Of a DNA stretch of 64,000 nt, positions 32,201 through 40,122 are shown one piece after another. The translations under genes and the position numbers were made by a program. Every line of letters begins with the position of its first letter. The first letter of the stretch is position 1. Source of the DNA: Stenotrophomonas sp. SAU14A_NAIMI4_8 (GTDB lineage Bacteria; Pseudomonadota; Gammaproteobacteria; Xanthomonadales; Xanthomonadaceae); NCBI RefSeq assembly GCF_003086695.1, contig NZ_CP025999.1, positions 2,459,680-2,523,679 of the forward strand, read 5' to 3'. The notes below the pieces were generated by a model. That model saw nothing but the letters and a program-made list of their open reading frames with translations, made no database searches and was not told the origin of the DNA.

Positions 32201-34149
32201 CCCATGGCGCCCCAGAACGCGGTCAGATCATCGGTCGGTGCGGCGTGGTGGGCGGCATGGCCGTGCGCACCGTGGGTGCCACATGCGGCCCCGTGGTGAT
32301 GGTGGTGGGCCGCGGCCAGTCCCGTGGCCGCGCCACCGACGTGGTAGCCGCCGAACTTGTTCACCGGCGACCAGTCCGGCATGGCCGGCGGCAACTGCGG
32401 GGCCAGCCCGGCGTAGTCACCGTCGGCATGCACGATGCGGCCGCCGACCACGGTCAGCAGGCTGGTGATATCGGCGATCTGCCCATCGTCCACGCGGAAG
32501 AAGTCGGCCGACAGCACGATGAAATCGGCCAGCTGGCCTTCCTTCAGCGTGCCCTTCACCGCTTCGTCGCCAGAGAACCACGCGCTGCCCTGGGTCCACA
32601 GGCGCAACGCCTGTTCGCGTTCCAGCAGGTTCTCGTCGCCATACAGCGCCAGTCCGCCCACGGTGCGCCCGGTCACCAGCCACGACAGCGCCACCCACGG
32701 GTTGTAGCTGGCCACACGCGTGGCATCGGTACCGGCGCCCACCGGCACGCCCTCGGCCAGCATGCGCTTGACCGGCGGGGTGTGGCGCGCGGCCTGCACA
32801 CCGTAGCGCTGCACGAAAGCCTCGCCCTGGTAGGCCATGCGGTGCTGCACGGCAATGCCGCCGCCCAGCGCACGGATACGTTCGATGTTGCGCGGGGTGA
32901 TGGTTTCGGCATGGTCGATGAACCAGTGCAGGCCATCGAACGGCACCTCGCGGTTCACCTGTTCGTACACGTCCAGGATGCGGGTGATGCTTTCATCGTA
33001 GGTGGCGTGGATGCGGAACGGCCAACGCTTTTCCACCAGCAGCTTGACCACGTCGTGCAGCTCCGGCTCCAGCTCCGGCGGCAGTTCCGGGCGCGGCTCG
33101 TTGAACAGCTCGAAATCGGCCGCCGAAAACACCAGCATCTCGCCGGCACCGTTGTGGCGCAGCAGGTCATCGCCCTGGCGCGGCTGCAGGATCTCGCTCC
33201 AGCCGCGGAAGTCGTTCACCTCGTTGCCCTTGTTCTGGGTGAACAGGTTGTAGGCGATGCGCACCGTCAGCTGGTCATCGCGATGCAGCTGCTCGATGAC
33301 CTGGTAATCCTCGGGGTAGTTCTGGAACCCGCCACCGGCATCGATCACCGAGGTGATGCCCAGGCGGTTCAGTTCGCGCATGAAGTGGCGGGTGGAGTTG
33401 GCCTGGTATTCCACCGGCAGGCGCGGGCCCTTGGCCAGCGTGGCATACAGGATGAGCGCGTTGGGCTTGGCCAGCAGCAGGCCGGTCGGGTTGCCCAGCG
33501 AATCGCGCACGATCTGCCCGCCCGGCGGGTCCGGGGTGTCCTTGGTGTAGCCGCAGGCACGCAGCGCCGCACGGTTCAACAGCGCGCGGTCGTACAGGTG
33601 CAGCAGGAACACCGGCGTATCCGGCGCAATGTCATTGAGTTCCTGCAGGGTCGGCAGGCGTTTTTCGGTGAACTGGCTGGCGGTGAAGCCGCCGACCACG
33701 CGCACCCATTGCGGCGCCGGCGTGCGGTCGACCTGCGCCTTCAGCATGGCCATGGCGTCGGCCAGCGAACGCAGGCCGTCCCAGCGCAGCTCCAGGTTGT
33801 AGTTCAGGCCACCGCGGATCAGGTGGGTGTGGCTGTCATTCAACCCGGGAACCAGGCGACGGCCCTGCGCATCCAGGATGGTGGCCTCGTTGCCCCAGCC
33901 GCGCATGATCTCCTCATCGCTGCCTACGGCGACGATGCGGTCTTCCTGCACGGCCAGTGCCTGCGCGTGCGGGCGTTGCGGGTCCAGCGTGGTGATACGG
34001 GCATTGCGGATGACCAGGGTGCTCATGCGGCGCTCCTTGGATGTTGATTCGATGGCGCCGGCGGCAGTGCCGGCCAGGCCCAGCGCCAGCGCGGCGCCGG
34101 CACCCAGCAGCACGTTGCGGCGGCCGGGATGGTGGGGGTCGGAACTCAT
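32179..34149 (-). CDS. Tat-exported YtcJ-like amidohydrolase with His-rich C-terminus
   Basis: Metal-dependent hydrolase of 656 residues (amidohydrolase_3 type). A twin-arginine signal, GRRNVLLGAGAALALG, predicts export to the periplasm. Metal-site motifs are visible: LNDSHTHL near 105-112, the later HWFIDHAE, and GAGTDATR. The last 60 residues are unusual: AAHHHHHGAACGTHGAHGHAAHH followed by GAMGCSCFAF, a His/Cys-rich tail suited to metal binding. The ATG at 34149 follows GGAGACC and overlaps doxX by 4 bases. A second start at 34026 (behind AAGGAGC) would give a cytoplasmic form without the Tat signal. The substrate is unknown; YtcJ-like enzymes act on amides, formamides or imines. Confidence 0.85.
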   Translation of the reverse strand: MSSDPHHPGRRNVLLGAGAALALGLAGTAAGAIESTSKERRMSTLVIRNARITTLDPQRPHAQALAVQEDRIVAVGSDEEIMRGWGNEATILDAQGRRLVPGLNDSHTHLIRGGLNYNLELRWDGLRSLADAMAMLKAQVDRTPAPQWVRVVGGFTASQFTEKRLPTLQELNDIAPDTPVFLLHLYDRALLNRAALRACGYTKDTPDPPGGQIVRDSLGNPTGLLLAKPNALILYATLAKGPRLPVEYQANSTRHFMRELNRLGITSVIDAGGGFQNYPEDYQVIEQLHRDDQLTVRIAYNLFTQNKGNEVNDFRGWSEILQPRQGDDLLRHNGAGEMLVFSAADFELFNEPRPELPPELEPELHDVVKLLVEKRWPFRIHATYDESITRILDVYEQVNREVPFDGLHWFIDHAETITPRNIERIRALGGGIAVQHRMAYQGEAFVQRYGVQAARHTPPVKRMLAEGVPVGAGTDATRVASYNPWVALSWLVTGRTVGGLALYGDENLLEREQALRLWTQGSAWFSGDEAVKGTLKEGQLADFIVLSADFFRVDDGQIADITSLLTVVGGRIVHADGDYAGLAPQLPPAMPDWSPVNKFGGYHVGGAATGLAAAHHHHHGAACGTHGAHGHAAHHAAPTDDLTAFWGAMGCSCFAF

Positions 34150-34571
34150 GCAAGGTCTCCCTGCAGCAGCGGGCCATCCAGCGCCCAGGCACCGGGCCCG
34201 GCGCAGGCGATGGCCAGCAGGACGAAAGTCCACATCAGCGGGTATTCGACGCCACCGCGCATCCAGAACCAGCCCTTGGGCAGGGCCAGCAGCGCAGTGA
34301 AGCCAATGAACGCGGCCGCCGCCAGGGCGGCCACGCGGGTCTGCCAGCCCAGCAGCACGGCCAGGCCGGACAGCACCTGCAACAGCGCCAGCAGCAACGG
34401 CAGGGGCGCGGCCGAGGGCAGGCCGAAGCCGCGCAGTTCGCCGGCGAAGCCACCCAGGCCGGGGCCGCCGAACCAGCCCAGCAGCTTGCCCAGTGCGTGT
34501 GGCAGCAGGAATCCACCTGCCGCCACGCGCAGCATCAGCAAGGCCAGGTCCAGGCCGTGACTGCCGGTCAT
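34146..34571 (-). CDS. DoxX-family membrane protein
   Basis: Inner-membrane protein of 141 residues with four hydrophobic helices. The family motif LMLRVAAGGFLLPHALGKLLGWFGGPGL is clear, as are LLLALLQVLSGLAVLLGW and EYPLMWTFVLLAIACAGPGAWALD. DoxX proteins accompany oxidoreductases and detoxification genes, and their exact role is not settled. It is tightly packed: 2 bases after the isochorismatase-like gene and a 4-base overlap with the amidohydrolase gene. Confidence 0.9.
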   Translation of the reverse strand: MTGSHGLDLALLMLRVAAGGFLLPHALGKLLGWFGGPGLGGFAGELRGFGLPSAAPLPLLLALLQVLSGLAVLLGWQTRVAALAAAAFIGFTALLALPKGWFWMRGGVEYPLMWTFVLLAIACAGPGAWALDGPLLQGDLA

Positions 34572-34573
34572 GC

Positions 34574-35230
34574 TCAGTGACCGCCTTCCTGTGCGCCGAA
34601 CATGGTCTTGGCGTACTGGATGCCGATGCCGTAGCCGCCGGCGTGGTCGCGGGCGATGCCGGTGGTCAGGCCATAGGTTTCACCGCGCGCCCAGTCGCGC
34701 TGCAGTTCCAGCAGGTACTGCACGCTGGTGATCGGCACGGCACCGGCCTGCACCATGCGGGTGATGGCGCGCTCGTGCGCTTCCTCGCTCACGTCGCCAC
34801 AGGCGTCGGTGATCACGTAGACCTCGAAGCCCTGCTCCAGCGCCGACAGGGTCGGGCCGACGATGCAGACGCTGGTCCACAGGCCACCCAGCACCAGGCG
34901 GCGCTTGCCGATGCGGTTGATCTCATCGATTACCGGCTGGTCTTCCCAGGTGTTCATCGAGGTGCGGTCGAACACGGTCTGGCCGGGGAAGATCTCCGGC
35001 AGTTCCGGGAACATCGGGCCGGAGAACGACTTCTCGGCCACGGTGGTCAGCACCACCGGCACGTTGAAGCCCTTGGCGCCCTTGCTGATCAGCGAGACGT
35101 TGTTGCGCAGGGCCGAGATGTCGATGGTGTGCGTGGCGAAGGCCATCTGCGATTGGTAGTCGATCAGCACCAGGGCGTGGTCGGTGGGCGACAGCAGGGC
35201 CTTGGCGGGGGTGGCGGTTGCGGTGGTCAT
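34574..35230 (-). CDS. Isochorismatase-like cysteine hydrolase (YcaC-type)
   Basis: Cytoplasmic hydrolase of 218 residues in the isochorismatase fold. Asp-24 in LVLIDYQ and Cys-122 in GLWTSVCI are the expected catalytic Asp and nucleophile. The usual Lys position appears to hold Arg-89 (TVFDRTS). Family relatives cleave amides or carbamates such as nicotinamide or ureido compounds. The ending (YGIGIQYAKTMFGAQEGGH) is shared with YcaC-type hydrolases found beside DoxX and AraC genes. It is translated 2 bases after the AraC gene, so it belongs to the same operon as the Tat-exported amidohydrolase. Confidence 0.87.
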   Translation of the reverse strand: MTTATATPAKALLSPTDHALVLIDYQSQMAFATHTIDISALRNNVSLISKGAKGFNVPVVLTTVAEKSFSGPMFPELPEIFPGQTVFDRTSMNTWEDQPVIDEINRIGKRRLVLGGLWTSVCIVGPTLSALEQGFEVYVITDACGDVSEEAHERAITRMVQAGAVPITSVQYLLELQRDWARGETYGLTTGIARDHAGGYGIGIQYAKTMFGAQEGGH

Positions 35231-35232
35231 GG

Positions 35233-35673
35233 TCAGACTCCAGGGGTGGTTGAAGGCGGGGGCGTCAGGCGGCCGCAGGCGCGCTCGGCAGGCAGCCGCA
35301 GCGCGGCGTCACCGGCCAGGTACTGGCCGGGGCTGCAGCCGGTCTCGGCGCGGAAACTGCGCACGAAATGGCTCTGGTCGAAGAAGCCCAGGTGTTGGGC
35401 CAGGTGGGACATGGAACCGGTGCTGTCGGGCAGCAGTTGCCGGGCCCGCTCAATGCGCCGGCGGCGCACATAGCGCAGTGGGCTGGCACCGGTACCGGTA
35501 CGGAACAGGCGCACCAGATGGAAGCGGCTGACGCAGGCCACTTCGGCCAGCTCGGTCACCCGCAGCGGCTGCGACAGGTGCTCGTCGATGTAACGCAGGG
35601 CGCGCTGCAGTGCGGCCGACTGATTCGGCGCAAGCGCGTCTGCCGCGAACGCAGGCGGGGTTTGCAGGGCCAT
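35233..35673 (-). CDS. Short AraC-family regulator heading the DoxX/amidohydrolase operon
   Basis: DNA-binding protein of 146 residues made up almost only of the AraC domain. The first helix-turn-helix is VTELAEVACVSRFHLVRLFRT (about 40-60) and the second is MSHLAQHLGFFDQSHFVRSFRAETGCSPGQY (about 88-118). No separate ligand-binding domain is present, as in MarA/SoxS-like regulators, although 20 extra residues precede and follow the domain. It is the first gene of the tight minus-strand run down to 29277 and probably regulates it. Expression control of this type is inferred from position. Confidence 0.88.
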   Translation of the reverse strand: MALQTPPAFAADALAPNQSAALQRALRYIDEHLSQPLRVTELAEVACVSRFHLVRLFRTGTGASPLRYVRRRRIERARQLLPDSTGSMSHLAQHLGFFDQSHFVRSFRAETGCSPGQYLAGDAALRLPAERACGRLTPPPSTTPGV

Positions 35674-35751
35674 GCGAATGCACCGCGACGGGGGGCTTCA
35701 TGGTGCGCTGCGGTCGTGCCGCGCCCTACCCCCGACGGTCCAGCGTGCCAC

Positions 35752-36084
35752 TCACCCTTTTGGGGGAGGCCCGCGCTCCAGCACACGCCGTCCGAACTGC
35801 CGTGCATCCACTGAATAGGCCCCGGGGCCCAGCAGGAACAGCGCCACCGGCAGTGCCAGCAGCGGCCACGGCGCGGCCTGCAGCCACAGCCCGAGCAGCG
35901 CCATCGGCACCGCCAACGGGGTCACCCAGCCCAGCAGCAACAGCGCCTGTGCGGCCACGCAGACCAGCCAGACCCCGCTGCCAGGCGCCTGCGCCGGCCA
36001 CAGCGCCGCCATCAGGCACAGGCGCAGCCACAGCAGGCCGATCCCCGGCGCGCGGTCGGGGAACATCACAAACAAGCGTTGCAT
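35752..36084 (-). CDS. Small DoxX-like membrane protein
   Basis: Membrane protein of 110 residues with three to four hydrophobic helices. It ends LLGPGAYSVDARQFGRR, a sentence common at the C-terminus of DoxX-type proteins. The start at 36084 follows GGGAGG. It lies 78 bp upstream of the AraC gene on the same strand, and is divergent from the sensor kinase gene. It may be co-transcribed with the operon downstream, which would then contain two DoxX proteins. No function can be given beyond the family. Confidence 0.72.
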   Translation of the reverse strand: MQRLFVMFPDRAPGIGLLWLRLCLMAALWPAQAPGSGVWLVCVAAQALLLLGWVTPLAVPMALLGLWLQAAPWPLLALPVALFLLGPGAYSVDARQFGRRVLERGPPPKG

Positions 36085-36188
36085 CGGTGGCCTCCCTGCT
36101 CCATGCGGATGTGATAGCGCACCCACACGCTGGGCGCCTGCCCCGTTCGGGTCACCCCGGGCTGCCCCGCACCTGCCAGAATGACGGC

Positions 36189-39100
36189 ATGCGCGCCCTC
36201 CCCCGCTCTTTCCTGCAGTGCCTGCAGGGGCTGATCTGCTGCCTGTCGCTGGCGTTGCCGGCAATGGCGCTGGCCGTGCAGCAGCCGCCGGTCAGCACCG
36301 GCATGCCCGGCTACCAGCACACGGCCTGGCGCGTAGGCCAGGGCGCACCGGGCGATATCTGGGATATCGCCCAGGACCGCGACGGCCTGCTGTGGCTGGC
36401 CACCGGCTCGGGTCTCTACCGCTTCGATGGCCGCCGTTTCGAGCGCCAGGCGCCACCGGCGGGCCAGCGCTTCCCCTCGACCAACATGGTCACCCTGGCG
36501 CGCGACGCGCAGCAGGGCCTGTGGATCGGTTATTTCCAGGCGGGCATCAGCCACAGCCAGCCCGGGCGGCTGGACAACTACGGCCGCGCCCAGGGTATTC
36601 CCGTGGGCGTGGTGCCGCGCTTCGAGCACGATCGCAATGGCCGGCTGTGGGCCGCAGTGAACGGCGGCCTGCGCTGGTTCGACGGGCAGCGCTGGCAGGC
36701 CGATGCCAGCACCGGCCTGCCCGACCGCCGCGTGCAGTGGGTGTTCCAGGACAGCCACGGCACGTTGTGGGTCTTGGCCGACCTGCAGGTCTGGTCGCGC
36801 CCGGCCGGTGCCTCACGCTTCACCTCGACCGGCATCGCCGTCTCCCAGATGTCCACCCTGGCCGAGAGCCCGCGTGGCGAAGTGTGGCTGGCCGACCGCA
36901 ACCGCGGCACCCTGCCGCTGGCCGACCGCGACGGTCTGCTGCCGGCCAGCGAGCGCGAGGCGCGACGCCTGCCCGGCCTGCTCGCATCGCGCATGCAGTT
37001 CACCGCCAATGGCGACCTGTGGGCGACCTTCAGCCCGCACGGTGGCGTGGCCCGGGTCAGCTTCGACGGCGACACCGCCACCGGCATCGAGCGCTTCGAT
37101 ACCGCCGAAGGTTTGACCGCCACGTCGGCGGTACCGGTGGTGCTCGATCGCGAAGGCAATATCTGGGTGGGCACCAACCTGGGTTTGAACCGCTTCCGCG
37201 CACGCAGCGTGCAGACCCTGACCGTCGGACCGACCGATCCGTACCGCTCGCTGGTGCGCGCCGACGATGGCCGCGTGTACGGCTATGGCGAAGACCTGCA
37301 GCCCTACGATCTGCGCCGGCAGCTGCTGGACCGCAGCGCAAAAGAGCTGCAGGCCGCCGCGCGCCGGGATGCGCGCCCGATGTGGCAGTTCGACTGGGTG
37401 AACCTGGCCCGCACCGAAGCCGGGAAGACCACGCGCATTCCGCTGCCGGCGCCGTTCACCGGCCAGCCCAGCCACGCCCTGCTGTTCCCTGACAACGACA
37501 ATGCATGGGTCTGTGCCGGCGAACAGGCCGTGCTGCATTACCAGGCCGGGCACTGGCTGCGCGAACCGCGCCTGCCCGAGCGTGCCTGCTCCAGCCTGGC
37601 CCAGGGCAGCGATGGCAGCCTGCTGCTGGGATATGCCGATGGGCGCGTGCGCCGCCTCGACAGCAACGGCGTAGCCACCTACGGCAGCGCGCAGGGGCTG
37701 GACGTGGGGCCGATCACCGCCCTGCTGCAGCACCGTGACCTGCTGCTGGTTGCCGGTGAGTCGGGCCTGTCGGTACGGATCGGCGACGGCCGGTTCATGA
37801 GCGTGCGCACCGATCTGGCCGGCGTGCTGGAGGGCATCACCGGCATCGTGGTCGATGGCCGCGGCCGGGTCTGGTTGAACGGCAGCCGCGGCCTGGTACG
37901 CCTGCAGGAAACCACCCTGCGCAGCGCGCTGCTGCAGGGCACGCCGCTGAGCCCGCGCCTGTTCGATGCGGTGGATGGGATGCCGGGCATCGCCCTGCAG
38001 AGTGGCCCCATTCCCACCGCGGTGCTGGCCGCCGACGGCCTGCTGTGGCTGGCCACCAACCAAGGGCTGGCCTGGCTGGACACCACCCAGAACCATATCG
38101 ACACCCAGGCACCCGGCGTGCGTATCGGCGATGTGCTGTACGGCGATACGCACCAGCCGCTGACCGAAGGCCTGCACCTGCCGGCCGGCACCACCCAGCT
38201 GCAGATCGACTTCGTGGCGTTGTCACTGGCACGGCCCGAACGCAACCGCTATCGCTACCGCCTGTCCGGGGTGGATGACAGCTGGCAGGATGCCGGCAGC
38301 AGCACCCGTGCCTATTACACCAACCTGGCCGCCGGCAGCTACCGCTTCGAAGTGGAAGCGGCCAACGAGGACGGCGTCTGGAGCCAGGAGCCGGCCAGCC
38401 GCAGCTTCCGCATCGCCCCCACGTTCGTGCAGACGGTGTGGTTCAAGCTGCTGTGCGCGCTGACGGTGCTGCTGGTGCTGGCCATGGCCGTGCGCGTGCG
38501 CAGTGGCCAGCTGGCCGCGCTGTTCCGCGCCCGCCTGCAGGAACGCCACGGCGAGCGCGAACGCATTGCCCGCGACCTGCACGACACCCTGCTGCAGGGC
38601 AGCCAGGGGCTGATCCTGCGCCTGCATGCCATCAGCCAATCCGAACGCACCCCGGAACCGGTGCGCGCGCAGCTTGAATCGGCCATGCAACTGGCCGAGC
38701 GCAACCTGGCCGAGGGCCGCGAACGGGTGAACGCGCTGCGCGATGGCCCGTTCAGTGGGCGCGACCTGGCCACGGCGCTGGCCGATGTGCACGCCGAGTA
38801 CGCCGGCGAAGGCACCAATCCGCTGCGCCTGACCGTGGAAGGCACCCCGCCGCCCCTGCAGACCGACGCCGCCGAGGAAGTGTTCCTGATCGGCCGCGAG
38901 GCCATCCGCAACGCCTTGCGCCATGCCCAGGCCAGCGCCATCGAAGTGGAGCTGTCCTACGGCCCACGCAGCTTCCTGCTGCACGTGCGCGACGATGGCA
39001 TCGGCATTGCCGACCCCGGCGCCAGCCACGGCCACTGGGGCCTGCAGGGCATGCGCGAGCGTGCACAGCGGCTGGGCGCCGAACTGCAGCTGTGGACCCG

Positions 39101-39206
39101 CCCTGGCCTGGGCACCGAAGTCGCGCTGGCCGTGCCCGGCCGCCGCTTGTACCAACGACGCGCGCCACGTTGGCGCTGGCCCTGGAGCCGCCCCACCCAT
39201 GACTGA
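36189..39206 (+). CDS. Sensor histidine kinase with beta-propeller and Y_Y_Y domain (NarL-partner type)
   Basis: Membrane sensor kinase of 1005 residues. The signal peptide ends near 29. Residues 30-650 hold Reg_prop beta-propeller blades (DIWDIAQDRDGLLWLATGSGLYRFDG, VLDREGNIWVGTNLGLNRF). A Y_Y_Y domain follows at about 666-744 (RYRYRLSGVDDSWQDAG). One transmembrane helix lies at about 749-770. The HisKA_3 domain has the phosphoacceptor His-798 in RERIARDLHDTLLQ, then a HATPase with EAIRNALRHAQA, RDDGIGIADPG and GHWGLQGMRERA. The propeller suggests periplasmic sensing of a carbohydrate or other ligand, as known for related systems. It overlaps the response regulator gene by 8 bases. Confidence 0.92.
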   Translation: MRALPRSFLQCLQGLICCLSLALPAMALAVQQPPVSTGMPGYQHTAWRVGQGAPGDIWDIAQDRDGLLWLATGSGLYRFDGRRFERQAPPAGQRFPSTNMVTLARDAQQGLWIGYFQAGISHSQPGRLDNYGRAQGIPVGVVPRFEHDRNGRLWAAVNGGLRWFDGQRWQADASTGLPDRRVQWVFQDSHGTLWVLADLQVWSRPAGASRFTSTGIAVSQMSTLAESPRGEVWLADRNRGTLPLADRDGLLPASEREARRLPGLLASRMQFTANGDLWATFSPHGGVARVSFDGDTATGIERFDTAEGLTATSAVPVVLDREGNIWVGTNLGLNRFRARSVQTLTVGPTDPYRSLVRADDGRVYGYGEDLQPYDLRRQLLDRSAKELQAAARRDARPMWQFDWVNLARTEAGKTTRIPLPAPFTGQPSHALLFPDNDNAWVCAGEQAVLHYQAGHWLREPRLPERACSSLAQGSDGSLLLGYADGRVRRLDSNGVATYGSAQGLDVGPITALLQHRDLLLVAGESGLSVRIGDGRFMSVRTDLAGVLEGITGIVVDGRGRVWLNGSRGLVRLQETTLRSALLQGTPLSPRLFDAVDGMPGIALQSGPIPTAVLAADGLLWLATNQGLAWLDTTQNHIDTQAPGVRIGDVLYGDTHQPLTEGLHLPAGTTQLQIDFVALSLARPERNRYRYRLSGVDDSWQDAGSSTRAYYTNLAAGSYRFEVEAANEDGVWSQEPASRSFRIAPTFVQTVWFKLLCALTVLLVLAMAVRVRSGQLAALFRARLQERHGERERIARDLHDTLLQGSQGLILRLHAISQSERTPEPVRAQLESAMQLAERNLAEGRERVNALRDGPFSGRDLATALADVHAEYAGEGTNPLRLTVEGTPPPLQTDAAEEVFLIGREAIRNALRHAQASAIEVELSYGPRSFLLHVRDDGIGIADPGASHGHWGLQGMRERAQRLGAELQLWTRPGLGTEVALAVPGRRLYQRRAPRWRWPWSRPTHD

Positions 39207-39849
39207 TTCCCTTGCCCCCATCGGCGTACTGGTGGTCGATGACCACCCCCTGCTGCGCGATGGCCTGGCCGCCCTGCTGGGCGCGCATGCCGACCTTCGC
39301 CTGCTGGGCGAAGCCGCAGACGGCGAGGAAGCCGTTGCCCGCTACCAGCAGCTGCAGCCGGACGTGGTGCTGATGGACCTGCAGATGCCACGCCTGGATG
39401 GCGTGGAAGCCATCGTGCGGATCCGCGCGCTCGATCCGCGCGCGCGCATCATCGTGCTGACCACCTACCGCGGCGACGTGCGTGCGGTGCGCGCACTGCA
39501 GGCCGGCGCCAGTGCCTATCTGCTGAAGGACATGCTGCGCCACGAGCTGGTGGATACCATCCGCACCGTCGCCGACGGCCGCCGCGCGGCCATTCCGGCC
39601 GAAGTGGCCGCCAGCATCGCCGCGCACGTGGTGGAAGACCGCCTGTCGCCGCGGGAAACCGAAGTACTGCGTCACGTGGCCAGCGGCCTGTCCAACAAGC
39701 GCATCGGCGAGCGCATGCAGATCTCCGAGCAGACCGTGAAAGCGCACATGAAGAGCCTGATGGACAAGCTGGGGGTGGGCGACCGCACTCACGCGGTCAC
39801 CCAGGCCCTGCGCCGCGGCATCATCAGCCTGGACGACGGCAACCCGTAA
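39199..39849 (+). CDS. NarL/FixJ-type response regulator
   Basis: Two-component response regulator of 216 residues, cognate to the preceding kinase. The receiver has Asp-14/Asp-15, the phosphoacceptor Asp-60 (VVLMDLQMP) and Lys-110 (AYLLKD). A LuxR-type helix-turn-helix sits at about 148-210 (LSPRETEVLRHVASGLSNKRIGERMQISEQTVKAHMKSLM). The 8-base overlap with the kinase gene indicates coupled translation. Target genes are not evident; the DoxX/amidohydrolase operon and the region downstream are candidates only by position. A SMAG array begins 2 bases after the stop. Confidence 0.93.
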   Translation: MTDSLAPIGVLVVDDHPLLRDGLAALLGAHADLRLLGEAADGEEAVARYQQLQPDVVLMDLQMPRLDGVEAIVRIRALDPRARIIVLTTYRGDVRAVRALQAGASAYLLKDMLRHELVDTIRTVADGRRAAIPAEVAASIAAHVVEDRLSPRETEVLRHVASGLSNKRIGERMQISEQTVKAHMKSLMDKLGVGDRTHAVTQALRRGIISLDDGNP

Positions 39850-39850
39850 C

Positions 39851-40122
39851 GTCGAGCTTGCTCGACGGCCTCTGCCTCACCGTAGCGTCGAGCTTGCTCG
39901 ACGGCCTTTGCCTCGCCGTAGCGTCGAGCTTGCTCGACGGCTTCTGCCTTACCGTAGCGTCGAGCTTGCTCGACGGCTTCTGCCTCACCGTAGCGTCGAG
40001 CTTGCTCGACGGCGTTGCGCTCAGTCGAGCACGCTCGACTCTACGTTCACGGCTTTCCGCTCAGTCGAGCAAGCTCGACTCTACGTTCTCGGCGTTCCGC
40101 TCAGTCGGGCTTGCTCGACTGC
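39851..40122. repeat. SMAG array: five direct copies at an exact 36-bp period plus inverted copies
   Basis: GTCGAGCTTGCTCGAC starts at 39851, 39887, 39923, 39959 and 39995, always 36 bases apart, with linker about GGCTTCTGCCTCACCGTAGC. Inverted copies follow at 40022-40044 and 40062-40084, and a degenerate one at 40102-40122 inside the end of the next gene. It lies between convergent genes. Regular spacing shows tandem duplication rather than independent insertion. Confidence 0.93.

Noticed and set aside
32340..32360. Poly-histidine run suggesting an engineered tag
   Set aside because: The His codons are mixed within a longer natural His/Gly/Ala-rich tail and the gene continues past them; there is no vector-like sequence.
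39851..40122. Regularly spaced repeats that look like a small CRISPR array
   Set aside because: The linkers between the palindromes are themselves repeated rather than unique spacers, there are no cas genes, and the repeat is the SMAG element found elsewhere in the window.
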